DNA of 64,000 nucleotides from Roseovarius sp. MMSF_3359 (lineage in GTDB: Bacteria; Pseudomonadota; Alphaproteobacteria; Rhodobacterales; Rhodobacteraceae): NCBI RefSeq assembly GCF_030733385.1, contig NZ_JASHJC010000001.1, forward strand, positions 62,001 to 126,000, read 5' to 3'. This document shows, piece after piece, positions 9,235 to 16,968 of this stretch. Within the stretch, counting starts at the first letter, position 1, and each line of letters begins with the position of its first letter. The position numbers and the translations under genes are program-made. Under the pieces are notes generated by a model, which worked only from the letters and a program-made list of their open reading frames with translations, was not told the DNA's origin and did no database searches.

Positions 9235-10602
9235 TCAGCTATTGGCGATGGCCGTTTGCAGCGCGGCATAGCAATCAATGTCGATGGCACTGCCGACCAT
9301 GTCATCCATGATCGTATAGACCTTTTCCAACGGCAGGGCCGGGCGATAGGGCCGATCGGCTGTCAGCGCGTCAAAGATGTCGGCCACCGCCAGCACCCGC
9401 ATGTCGCGCGACAGGTTTTCGGCGGTCATTCCCTGCGGATACCCCTTGCCATCCAACCGTTCGTGATGCGCGGAGGCCGTGATGGCCAGGTCATGAAAAA
9501 CCGATACGCGGCCCAGGATTTGTTGACTGTATAGCGGGTGCAACTTGATCTGCTCGAACTCCGCATCGGTGAGTTTGCCGGGCTTGTCGAGGATCGTGTT
9601 CGACACGCCAAGTTTGCCGATGTCGTGCAACAGGCCCGCGCGCATCATCCAGCGGCGGTGAGCGGTTGAATACCCCATCTCGGTGCAGATCGTATCGGTG
9701 AACTGCGCCACCCGTTCGGAATGTCCGTGGGTGAAGGGGCTTTTCGCGTCGATCACCTTTGCAAAAGCATAGGCGATTTCATCAAGGTAATCCTCATCGA
9801 CCAGATGTTGCTGCCGTACGGGTTCGCTGGCGAAAACATGCGCTTCAAGTCCGGGGTCGTGAAAGGCCTGCAGGAACCCGGGACGTTGCAGCAGCTCGAC
9901 AAAGAAGGGCACCAGATCGGGATCAAACCACTGCCCGGCACGACGAGCCAGTTCCGCAACGGCGGCGTCAACTCCCAGTTCCGCGACAAAGACCTCCGCG
10001 ACCTGCGCCAGCAGGGCCACGCGCGAGTAGAGCGGGATATCCGGCCCCCTCAATCCTTCGGGCCAACCACCGCCGTTCCAGTGTTCGTCAAGGCCCGCGA
10101 TACCCTCTGCCACGTCTTCGGAAAACCGCATCAGGCGGGCAATCTCGGCGCCGCGGTGGCACCGCGTCTGAAACACCTCGGCCACGATGTCATCGGAGTC
10201 TTTCAGCACGCTGGTCACTGTCCGGAGCCGTTGCAGCAGCCCCGACTCTGATGCCGTGTGACTGAGCAGAAATTCCAATCCCTTCTTGGCGGAACTGTCG
10301 ATGAGCTTGTAGCTGCGTTTGAAGCCGATATCGTCCGTCAGGTAAAGTTGGCAAATCCTCGCGGCGTTGGAACTGCACCCGAGATCCTTGAGAAGAATGG
10401 TGAAATAGAGATCCGATCTCTGCGCCGCGGTCAGGTCAAGCGTCTCCGCGACCTCCATCCCGATCCAGCAGGACCGCACGCAATGCCCCTTGGGCTGCCC
10501 TTCGGTGAGGTCCAGTGCATGACTAAGCGCGCCGAGGAGTTCACCAAGGCTAACAACGGCATCTGAGGAGGCGGGGAATTTCGGATTTGGCTGCATGGGC
10601 AA
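9235..10602 (-). CDS. Tandem HD-domain protein with C-terminal HD-GYP cyclic-di-GMP phosphodiesterase domain
   Basis: The 455-residue protein has two HD-type halves. The C-terminal half (about residues 270-440) carries LLHDIGKLG with H326-D327, a downstream HHERLDGKGYP motif and DIFDALTADRPYR, all diagnostic of HD-GYP phosphodiesterases. The N-terminal half keeps the fold signature DEHWNGGGWP but has KDLGCS where HDIG is expected, so it is probably not catalytic. There is no receiver domain. It starts 78 bases after the stop of the histidine kinase gene on the same strand, so they may form one operon. I infer cyclic-di-GMP breakdown to GMP. Confidence 0.87.
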   Translation of the reverse strand: MPMQPNPKFPASSDAVVSLGELLGALSHALDLTEGQPKGHCVRSCWIGMEVAETLDLTAAQRSDLYFTILLKDLGCSSNAARICQLYLTDDIGFKRSYKLIDSSAKKGLEFLLSHTASESGLLQRLRTVTSVLKDSDDIVAEVFQTRCHRGAEIARLMRFSEDVAEGIAGLDEHWNGGGWPEGLRGPDIPLYSRVALLAQVAEVFVAELGVDAAVAELARRAGQWFDPDLVPFFVELLQRPGFLQAFHDPGLEAHVFASEPVRQQHLVDEDYLDEIAYAFAKVIDAKSPFTHGHSERVAQFTDTICTEMGYSTAHRRWMMRAGLLHDIGKLGVSNTILDKPGKLTDAEFEQIKLHPLYSQQILGRVSVFHDLAITASAHHERLDGKGYPQGMTAENLSRDMRVLAVADIFDALTADRPYRPALPLEKVYTIMDDMVGSAIDIDCYAALQTAIANS

Positions 10603-10680
10603 GAACGACCGGAACTGAAAACTGTACAGGCCGTGTTCTAAAGGCTTTGACCTAACAACCTCTTACCATTCGAGTTTTCC

Positions 10681-12648
10681 CTAGGCGGCAACGGTTCCGG
10701 CCTCTTCGTGCGGCAGCCAGACGGTAAAGACGGCACCGCCCTCTGGCCGGTTTGCCACCGTGACGAGACCATTTGCATTCTGAATGAGCGTTTGACTGAC
10801 CGAAAGGCCAAGGCCCGTCCCCTCGCCCAACTTGGTGGTGAAGAAGGGATCAAATACCGTCTTGAGCTTTTCTTCGGAAATGCCCGGTCCGGTATCCGCA
10901 ATGACAAGCTGCGCCCCGGCGGTCCCATCCCGACTTGCCGCTGAAATCGAGATGTCGAGTGTGCCACGCCCGTCCATCGCCTGTACGGCGTTGACGATCA
11001 GGTTGATAACCACCTGCTGCAACTCGCCGGGGTTGATCCGAACCGGCGGCGCGTCGCCCCGGTCGATCGACACGGAAATGTCCCCCTTGGCGATGACATG
11101 ATCGACGAGGATCAGGCAATCGTCGAGAACCTGCGCCACATCGACACTTTCTTCGAACGTGCCGAAATCGGACGGACGGGCAAATTGCAGGAGCTTGCCG
11201 ACGATGGCGTTGATGCGGCCCACCTGCTGGTCGATCAAGGCCAGTTCGGTCATCACGGGCCGCGCGTCGTCGCCCAGGTTCTGTCGGATCACGTCGATGT
11301 TCCCTTGGATCACCGCCACCGGATTGTTGATCTCATGGGCGACCCCGGCGGTGATTTCCCCGATCGAGGCGAGCTTTTCACTCATGACAAGCTGCTGGTA
11401 AGTGGTTTCCAGCTTCTCATTTGCCTCGCGCAACTCGGCGGTGCGCTGTTCGACCCTTATATTCAACTCATCGGCCCAGCTGCGCAATTTCCGGTCGCGT
11501 TCCTGCACCTCATCGAGAAGCGTGTCGAGATGCGCCGCCACCGTGCCGATTTCATCCTTGGATGCCACGGTCCCGATCCGGGCGCCAAGTTCACCCGACT
11601 CGACCTTCTCCATCGTTTTGGTCATTTGCTCCAGCGGCGAAAAAATCCCCCCCGCAAGGCGCAGGAAAAGCGGCGCCGTCAACGCCAGAACCAGGGCGAA
11701 TGCAGCAAAGATGAGGATATAGGCACTGCGCTTGGCCGCGGTGAAGGGCGCTTCGAGAAAACCCACGTAAAGCATCCCCACCCGTTTGCCGAAACTGTCG
11801 ATCAGGGGCAGGTACCCGGAGATGTACCAGTCGTTGACCACAAAGGCGCTATCAAGCCAGGTCTGTCCCTCGACCAGCACCTTGTTGCGCACCACGGCGG
11901 ACACGCGGGTTCCAAGCGCGCGGGCGCCTTCAAACAACCGAACATTGGTCGAAACCCGCACATCCTCCAGAAACAGCGTTGCCGTCCCCTGCCGATCATC
12001 CCCGGCACCTTCGGAATGGTAGACCAGCGCGTTGATCGTATCTATGAAATCGAGGTTGCGGTTCAGAAGGACACCGCCCACCAGGACGCCCAGACGTCCG
12101 GGCACACGCACATCCGTGGCCGTGTGCACTACCATACCGCGGTCCTCGACGGTGCGGTCGGTCGGCACCGCAGCCTCGGTGTCGATCAACGGCAACCGCG
12201 CCTGCTGCGCCAGTTCCGGGGATAGCGCGATCAGGTCCTCGTGGGAAAAGATGTCGATCTCGCTGGCCCCGTTTCCGGCCACGGCGGCGGCGATCACCGG
12301 CCATTTCTGCGCCATTTCGCGCGCTTGCCCCAGGGGCAGATAAAGCAGGAAATCGAGCTGCAGACGGTCCCGGCTGCGGTCGAGATAGGCACTGAAGGCG
12401 TCATTGGGCAATGCCGCCGCATCGCGGAACGCCACGGAGCGCGCGAGGCTTTCGACATCGCCGCCGGTGGTTACAAGAATGCGCTGCATATATTGTTCTG
12501 CAATGCGCAGGTCGCTTTCGACATTGGCAATCAGGACATCGTCGTAGTTGGCCGACCACCTGCCGATTGCCACGAAAAGCAAAAGCGGCATGAGCACCAC
12601 CAGTGGCAATAGCGCCAGGATCAGCAATCTCAGCCGAACGGAGGTCAT
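10681..12648 (-). CDS. Membrane sensor histidine kinase with extracytoplasmic Cache-like domain and HAMP
   Basis: The 655-residue protein has an N-terminal membrane segment (residues 7-28), a large periplasmic sensor region of about 280 residues with a likely Cache fold, a second membrane segment near 310-335 and HAMP to about 390. A coiled coil with EQRTAELREANEKLE follows, then the kinase core: H438 in GVAHEINNP, the N-box NLIVNAVQAM, G1 DTGPGIS and G2 GTGLGLSVS. There is no receiver domain, and no response regulator is adjacent. The downstream HD-GYP gene is the only possible output in the locus. The ligand is unknown. Confidence 0.88.
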   Translation of the reverse strand: MTSVRLRLLILALLPLVVLMPLLLFVAIGRWSANYDDVLIANVESDLRIAEQYMQRILVTTGGDVESLARSVAFRDAAALPNDAFSAYLDRSRDRLQLDFLLYLPLGQAREMAQKWPVIAAAVAGNGASEIDIFSHEDLIALSPELAQQARLPLIDTEAAVPTDRTVEDRGMVVHTATDVRVPGRLGVLVGGVLLNRNLDFIDTINALVYHSEGAGDDRQGTATLFLEDVRVSTNVRLFEGARALGTRVSAVVRNKVLVEGQTWLDSAFVVNDWYISGYLPLIDSFGKRVGMLYVGFLEAPFTAAKRSAYILIFAAFALVLALTAPLFLRLAGGIFSPLEQMTKTMEKVESGELGARIGTVASKDEIGTVAAHLDTLLDEVQERDRKLRSWADELNIRVEQRTAELREANEKLETTYQQLVMSEKLASIGEITAGVAHEINNPVAVIQGNIDVIRQNLGDDARPVMTELALIDQQVGRINAIVGKLLQFARPSDFGTFEESVDVAQVLDDCLILVDHVIAKGDISVSIDRGDAPPVRINPGELQQVVINLIVNAVQAMDGRGTLDISISAASRDGTAGAQLVIADTGPGISEEKLKTVFDPFFTTKLGEGTGLGLSVSQTLIQNANGLVTVANRPEGGAVFTVWLPHEEAGTVAA

Positions 12649-12716
12649 GTATACGCGTGGTCAACTGTCATCGGCGATCAGCTTAGCGCCATGGCGCAAT
12701 CCCGGCAAACGCCCCG

Positions 12717-13442
12717 TCAGAACGGGTGCAGAAGCGCCGTTTCGCCAACGACAAACTGATGCCTCTGCCGCAGGGTTTCGCAATGGGCGCGGACCAGTTT
12801 GGGCGTCAGCATAAGATGCCAGGTTTGGGTCGAAATCGGCGCTGGCTGCGCAAATCCCGCACAATCGAGCACCGCAACATTCGCCCCCCGATCAGGATGC
12901 CGGGCCGATGTATAGCGGATCGCCTGGCACCCTTGGGTACGGACCTCATCGGCGAGGTCCAGGCAGTCGCCGTAATCATCAGGATCGTCCCAATGGCCCT
13001 GATCCGCCATTTCCGGCTGGGTCAGGTCAATTGCAATATCGACCCGGATATCGGCCATCACCGCCGTGTGTTCCACGGGCCATCGGGGCATGGGCGTGTC
13101 GGGAGAGGCCGAAAAAAATGCGAGACTGCCCCAGATGCTTTCCGCCACGGCGGTCAGGACATCTTCCGAGCCGTACCAGACACCGGGCGTTGGTCCCGCC
13201 CTTCGAAACCGGGAAGCGCGCGGATAACGACCGTACCGGAAAGGCGACCAGAACTGGTAATCGAGATGCTGGCAAGGCGCGGGAACTGGCGGTTTGGCTG
13301 CTTCAAGCACGTCCTCCAGAACCGATTGTTCGCTGTCGGTGTCGACAATCCGCATGGTGGACGCGCGATATTGCCCCTCGATCACGCGCCAGAGGTTGCC
13401 GCGATAAGGCGCAAAATGATCAGGTGGGTGCACGGGCGGCAT
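12717..13442 (-). CDS. RES-domain toxin (predicted NAD-degrading)
   Basis: The 241-residue protein contains the RES domain, named for conserved Arg, Glu and Ser. R19 in NLWRVIEGQY, the RYPRASRFR stretch, the Glu in TAVAES and the Ser in IRYTSARH are visible. Characterised RES toxins of Res-Xre systems deplete NAD+ and arrest growth. The gene overlaps the 3' end of the Xre-type antitoxin gene by 23 bases on the same strand, the usual antitoxin-first arrangement. The frame is intact. NADase activity is inferred from the family, not shown here. Confidence 0.86.
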   Translation of the reverse strand: MPPVHPPDHFAPYRGNLWRVIEGQYRASTMRIVDTDSEQSVLEDVLEAAKPPVPAPCQHLDYQFWSPFRYGRYPRASRFRRAGPTPGVWYGSEDVLTAVAESIWGSLAFFSASPDTPMPRWPVEHTAVMADIRVDIAIDLTQPEMADQGHWDDPDDYGDCLDLADEVRTQGCQAIRYTSARHPDRGANVAVLDCAGFAQPAPISTQTWHLMLTPKLVRAHCETLRQRHQFVVGETALLHPF

Positions 13443-13800
13443 CCAGGTAATTCATCACCGCAATCAAACCGGTAGCCTGAACGACCATCTGCCGCGGGAT
13501 ACCGCCCAGATCTGCATTCCCGTTGGTCATCCAGCCTCGTATCGTATCGGGGTCCGCGCCTGCAATCGCGTCGAGGGATCGGAAAATGCGGATCACGCAA
13601 GTCGCCAGTTCAAACGGTTTGCCCTGCAAGAGAAAACCACCGTCTTTCATACGCGACACCGTCGCCTCGCTGACGCCAATCGCCTGCGCCAGTTCACGCT
13701 GCGACAGCCCGAGTTCCTGAGCCGCGTTAAACACGGCTTTCGCGACAACCCGCCCGGGTTCGGGACTTACATCGGCGATAGGTTTTGAAAGAACAGACAT
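13420..13800 (-). CDS. Xre/MbcA/ParS-type antitoxin
   Basis: The 126-residue protein has an N-terminal helix-turn-helix (LSQRELAQAIGVSEATVSRM, residues 33-52) followed by the C-terminal toxin-binding region of the MbcA/ParS/Xre family with a conserved GxPRQMV-type segment near residue 100. Such antitoxins bind and block RES toxins and repress their own promoter. The ATG at 13800 is preceded on the minus strand by AAAGGAA at good spacing. The toxin gene follows with overlap. An AT-rich imperfect palindrome sits just upstream and may be the operator. Confidence 0.87.
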   Translation of the reverse strand: MSVLSKPIADVSPEPGRVVAKAVFNAAQELGLSQRELAQAIGVSEATVSRMKDGGFLLQGKPFELATCVIRIFRSLDAIAGADPDTIRGWMTNGNADLGGIPRQMVVQATGLIAVMNYLDAARAPT

Positions 13801-13819
13801 ATGATATTCCTTTCCACAG

Positions 13820-13838
13820 AAATATACATAGCATATCT
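13820..13838. promoter_or_regulatory. Candidate operator of the RES-Xre module
   Basis: An imperfect 19-base palindrome (AAATATACATAGCATATCT) lies about 20 bases upstream of the antitoxin start in an AT-rich spacer between otherwise GC-rich genes. Its arms, A.ATAT.C and G.ATAT.T, are symmetric. Autorepression at such sites is usual for Xre antitoxins. The assignment rests on position and symmetry only. Confidence 0.35.
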
Positions 13839-13954
13839 TGCCTCAAAATTCAATAACCGGCTGTTTTCCACAGATTACTGGATGAATTACAGACCAGCCC
13901 GAGGACGCAGCCGGAGGCGGAGGACGAGATATCCGGTGTGCGCGGGACGCGCAC

Positions 13955-14851
13955 TCATCTTGATTGTGAGGTCTCACCACCCAGGGAAAGCGTATGTTCC
14001 CGCAGCCAGGTCATGAACCCGCGCGGGTCGGTCTCCAACATCTTCAGCCGTTCCTCGGTAATCGGTTTGCCAACCACCGGTTTCTGCGGCCTGTTGCAGC
14101 TTTTGACCACCTCGTGCAGCAGCAGGCCCTGACGCAACGTGGCGGAGATCCGGTTGGCCATCTGGTACCAGCGTGAATTCGCACCGGGGAAGTAAATCGG
14201 CACCACCTGGGCGCCTGACCGGCGGATCATCTGCGCGGTAAAGACATTCCATTCCCGTTCGATCACCGGCCCGAACAACGTATCGGACGATGCCACGACA
14301 CCGGAGGGAAAGACGCTGATCAACCCACCGCTCTTCAAATGCGCCATGGCCTGCGCGCGCATCTCGACGGATTTGCGCTGGGCATCGGGGTCATGGGGAA
14401 ACGGCACCGCGATCATGTAGGAGGCGGCGACCTCATCGATACCGGTCAGAAGCGCGCGGGTCAGGATCTTGTAGTCGTTACGCCGCCGCCCGATCAGGTC
14501 GGCCAGGATCATCCCGTCCACCAACCCGTGCGGATGGTTCGACACCGCCACGACGGGCCCGGTCAGCGGAATGTTCTCAAGCTCTGCATCGGGCGTCTTG
14601 AGGTCAATCCCCATCGTCCCCAAGGCCGCGCGCCAGAAGGCCTGCCCTGTGGGCGCGCCGCGTTTTTCGAATTTCCGGATCATGCGGACGATCGAAATCT
14701 TCCCCGTCATCCACTCGATGGCGCGGATGATGACGGAGGTCACGGGCGTGTCGAAGGAATTGGCGTAGGTCAGGCTGCGGCGGTCATAGGTGGTGAATGT
14801 CACCTCTCCGTCCGGTGGATTGCCACCCCTGTCCTGCTGATTTTGCACCAA
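13955..14851 (-). CDS. Lysophospholipid acyltransferase family protein (NHPxGxxDG type)
   Basis: The protein of about 298 residues has the acyltransferase motif SNHPHGLVDG near residues 104-113, an FPSG substrate motif and PIYFPGANSRW. This is the variant found in hemolysin-like and ornithine-lipid-type acyltransferases rather than classic PlsC (NHxxxxD). It probably transfers an acyl chain to a lyso-lipid at the inner membrane. The start is uncertain: TTG at 14851 and GTG at 14848 are adjacent and there is no good ATG. It lies 44 bases downstream of ptsH on the same strand, so it may be the last gene of the chvI operon. Confidence 0.8.
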   Translation of the reverse strand: MVQNQQDRGGNPPDGEVTFTTYDRRSLTYANSFDTPVTSVIIRAIEWMTGKISIVRMIRKFEKRGAPTGQAFWRAALGTMGIDLKTPDAELENIPLTGPVVAVSNHPHGLVDGMILADLIGRRRNDYKILTRALLTGIDEVAASYMIAVPFPHDPDAQRKSVEMRAQAMAHLKSGGLISVFPSGVVASSDTLFGPVIEREWNVFTAQMIRRSGAQVVPIYFPGANSRWYQMANRISATLRQGLLLHEVVKSCNRPQKPVVGKPITEERLKMLETDPRGFMTWLREHTLSLGGETSQSR

Positions 14852-14895
14852 CTGGTTTGCCCCTGTTTCCCCGTCTGCGCGCCGGTTGAGCGCGG

Positions 14896-15174
14896 TTACA
14901 TCTCCTCGCCGAACCTGTCGGCCACTAGGGCCTCGACGGCATCTGCCATGGCCTCCGCGTCCGGCCCCGAGACCTGCACGTCAATAGTGGTTCCTTTTGA
15001 TGCTGCCAACATCAAAAGCCCCATAATACTGTCCGCGCCGGTGGATTGGCCGTTCTGTGACACTTCTGCCGTTGCGTCAAAACCCTCGGCCACTTCCACC
15101 AGCTTGGCGGCGGCCCGCGCGTGCAGCCCCTTTTCATTCACGATCTTCAGATGTCGGGTAATTGATTCTGACAT
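14896..15174 (-). CDS. ptsH: HPr phosphocarrier protein
   Basis: The 92-residue protein is HPr. The phosphorylatable H18 lies in KGLHARAAAK, and S49 lies in ADSIMGLLML, the site that HPr kinase modifies. It sits at the end of a chvI-chvG-hprK-rapZ-EIIA-ptsH block with gaps of a few bases. No sugar permease is nearby. In alphaproteobacteria such incomplete PTS chains act as regulators of carbon and nitrogen metabolism and not as transporters. Here it probably receives phosphate from an EI protein encoded elsewhere and passes it to the adjacent EIIA. Confidence 0.94.
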   Translation of the reverse strand: MSESITRHLKIVNEKGLHARAAAKLVEVAEGFDATAEVSQNGQSTGADSIMGLLMLAASKGTTIDVQVSGPDAEAMADAVEALVADRFGEEM

Positions 15175-15179
15175 GGGTT

Positions 15180-15572
15180 CTATTCCGCGGTCACATTATG
15201 GCTGTCGAGATACTTGCGTCCGGCATCCAGCGCCGCGCGGACGGCTTCCGGCACGGTCAGGTGACGGCTCTTGGCGAGCTTGATGAGCATCGGCAGGTTT
15301 GCCCCGTAAAGGATCCGCCGGTTTTCCGGTGTACAGGCGCGCAGCGACAGGTTCGACGGCGAGCCGCCAAACAGGTCGACAACGATCACGACACCTTCGC
15401 CGGTGTCCACCTCGTTGGCAGCGATACAGATTTCGGATTCCTTGGCCGCCCGGTCATGATCCCCTTCGATCGTGATGGCCCGTGCGCCCGTCTGATGTCC
15501 AACAACATGCTCGATCGCGCGCAGGTACTCGCGGGCCAAACCGCCATGCGCCACGATCACAATACCGATCAC
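15180..15572 (-). CDS. Mannose-family PTS EIIA component (regulatory)
   Basis: The 130-residue protein is a mannose-type EIIA with the phosphorylatable H9 in IVIVAHGGLA and the DLFGGSPSN motif. The family normally feeds EIIB and membrane EIIC/EIID partners, but none is present. It is encoded five bases upstream of ptsH and seven bases downstream of rapZ, within the conserved alphaproteobacterial regulatory PTS operon. I infer a signalling role, probably sensing carbon status together with HprK and ChvG/ChvI, rather than sugar uptake. Confidence 0.92.
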   Translation of the reverse strand: MIGIVIVAHGGLAREYLRAIEHVVGHQTGARAITIEGDHDRAAKESEICIAANEVDTGEGVVIVVDLFGGSPSNLSLRACTPENRRILYGANLPMLIKLAKSRHLTVPEAVRAALDAGRKYLDSHNVTAE

Positions 15573-15579
15573 CGCTCAA

Positions 15580-16509
15580 TCACTCCTTGGTCATCCCCAA
15601 AGTCGCCTGGCCTGTTTCCGGCCGGGAAGACTCAATCGCGCGCCGTTCCAGCTCGCGATGCCTAATTGACACCTGCCAGCCGCTCTCCGCAAGGGCCTTG
15701 GCCAATGTTTCTGCCATTGCAACGCTGCGGTGTTGTCCCCCGGTACACCCGAACCCGATCGACAGATACGCCTTGCCCTCGGCCTCGTAGGCCGGCAGCA
15801 GCAACTCCGCCAGATCAAGCACCTTCAGGCGAAATGCCTCGAACCGGGCATCCTCCCTGATATAGGCCGTGACCGGATCTGACCGGCCATCCAGCGGTCG
15901 CAGGCTTTCCTCCCAATAGGGATTGCGCAGAAACCGGCAGTCGAGCACCATATCAAGGCCGCGGGGCAGCCCGCGTTTGTAGGAAAACGACTGGACCGAC
16001 ACGGCCAATCCGCTGCCAGGTTGTTGCACGAACCAACGCTCCAGTTCGGCGCAGAGGTCGCGTGGCGCCATTTCGGAGGTGTCGATCAGGATATCCGCCC
16101 GCGCCCGGATCGGCACCAGCAGGTCGAACTCCCGCGCGATGCCGATGTCCGGCGTCTCGGCCGGAGCCATTGGATGACGCCGCCGGGTTTCGGAGAAGCG
16201 GCGCAACAGCACGTCGGCGCGGCAATCGAGGTAGAGCACCTGCATGGGCGCCTGGCTCAACCCGTCGATTGCCTCGATCAGAGCATTGGTCGAGAAATCC
16301 CGGTTGCGCGTGTCGATCCCAAGGGCGAGAGGTTTTTCGGGCGCCGGACCGTCGAGCAGGCGGGGCAGGAGCGACAGCGGCAGGTTATCAATCGCCTCAT
16401 AGCCCATGTCCTCAAGCGCCCGGATGGCTGAACTGCGCCCCGCCCCCGAGGGGCCGGTCACAAGCACGAGGCGGTTTGGCGGGCGATCTGGCACCGGGGC
16501 CGTCGTCAT
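15580..16509 (-). CDS. rapZ: RapZ family nucleotide-binding protein
   Basis: The 309-residue protein matches RapZ (YvcJ/YhbJ) in length and in two conserved blocks: the N-terminal P-loop region ending in [19 protein letters not shown] and the C-terminal [17 protein letters not shown]. In E. coli RapZ is an adaptor that targets sRNA GlmZ to RNase E; the alphaproteobacterial role is less clear. The P-loop reads GPSGAGRSS, with Arg at position 25 where Lys is usual. It lies 12 bases downstream of hprK and seven upstream of the EIIA gene. Confidence 0.92.
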   Translation of the reverse strand: MTTAPVPDRPPNRLVLVTGPSGAGRSSAIRALEDMGYEAIDNLPLSLLPRLLDGPAPEKPLALGIDTRNRDFSTNALIEAIDGLSQAPMQVLYLDCRADVLLRRFSETRRRHPMAPAETPDIGIAREFDLLVPIRARADILIDTSEMAPRDLCAELERWFVQQPGSGLAVSVQSFSYKRGLPRGLDMVLDCRFLRNPYWEESLRPLDGRSDPVTAYIREDARFEAFRLKVLDLAELLLPAYEAEGKAYLSIGFGCTGGQHRSVAMAETLAKALAESGWQVSIRHRELERRAIESSRPETGQATLGMTKE

Positions 16510-16521
16510 CAGCTATGTCCT

Positions 16522-16965
16522 TCAGGCTAGTCGTCCATGCTTCAAATAAGATAGTAGCGCCGCAGGGAAATGGGGCAAATTGACCTTTTTCTGCAAGGGC
16601 AAGGGAACACCAAGGATATCGATCATGTCCGGATCCGGCAGGCGGTCGGTTTCTTCGGTATCCATGTCGACCACCAGCGCCAGCCGGGTTGCCTCGGCGG
16701 GGGCGGCGGCCAGGATGCCCACGCCCCTCGCCTCGATCCGTCCCCGGATGGTTTCGGGGCACCTGGCGATCAGGATGTCGCCGCGGCGTTGCAAGGTCGT
16801 GCGATCATCTGCGATCAACCTGCCGCCCAGGGCTATCATCTGTAGCGCAAGCCCGGACTTGCCGCTGCCCGACGCGCCACGGATCAGCGCGGCCCGTCCC
16901 GCATATGCTACGGTGGTCGCGTGCATTGTGCATATGTCGGATGGATTGTCGCCGGCTGGCGTCAT
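16522..16965 (-). CDS. hprK: HPr kinase/phosphorylase, short alphaproteobacterial form
   Basis: The 147-residue protein corresponds to the C-terminal catalytic half of HprK only. Walker A GASGSGKS is at 30-37, followed by LIADDRT and RGRIEARGVGIL (the HprK signature). The N-terminal domain of firmicute HprK is absent, as is usual for alphaproteobacteria. It probably phosphorylates HPr on S49. It starts three bases after the chvG stop, which suggests that sensor kinase and HPr kinase are made together. The start could also be M14. Confidence 0.9.
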   Translation of the reverse strand: MTPAGDNPSDICTMHATTVAYAGRAALIRGASGSGKSGLALQMIALGGRLIADDRTTLQRRGDILIARCPETIRGRIEARGVGILAAAPAEATRLALVVDMDTEETDRLPDPDMIDILGVPLPLQKKVNLPHFPAALLSYLKHGRLA

Positions 16966-16968
16966 CTC

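Noticed and set aside
11098..12225. 375-codon plus-strand reading frame
   Set aside because: It is antisense to the histidine kinase, whose sensor and kinase motifs are complete.
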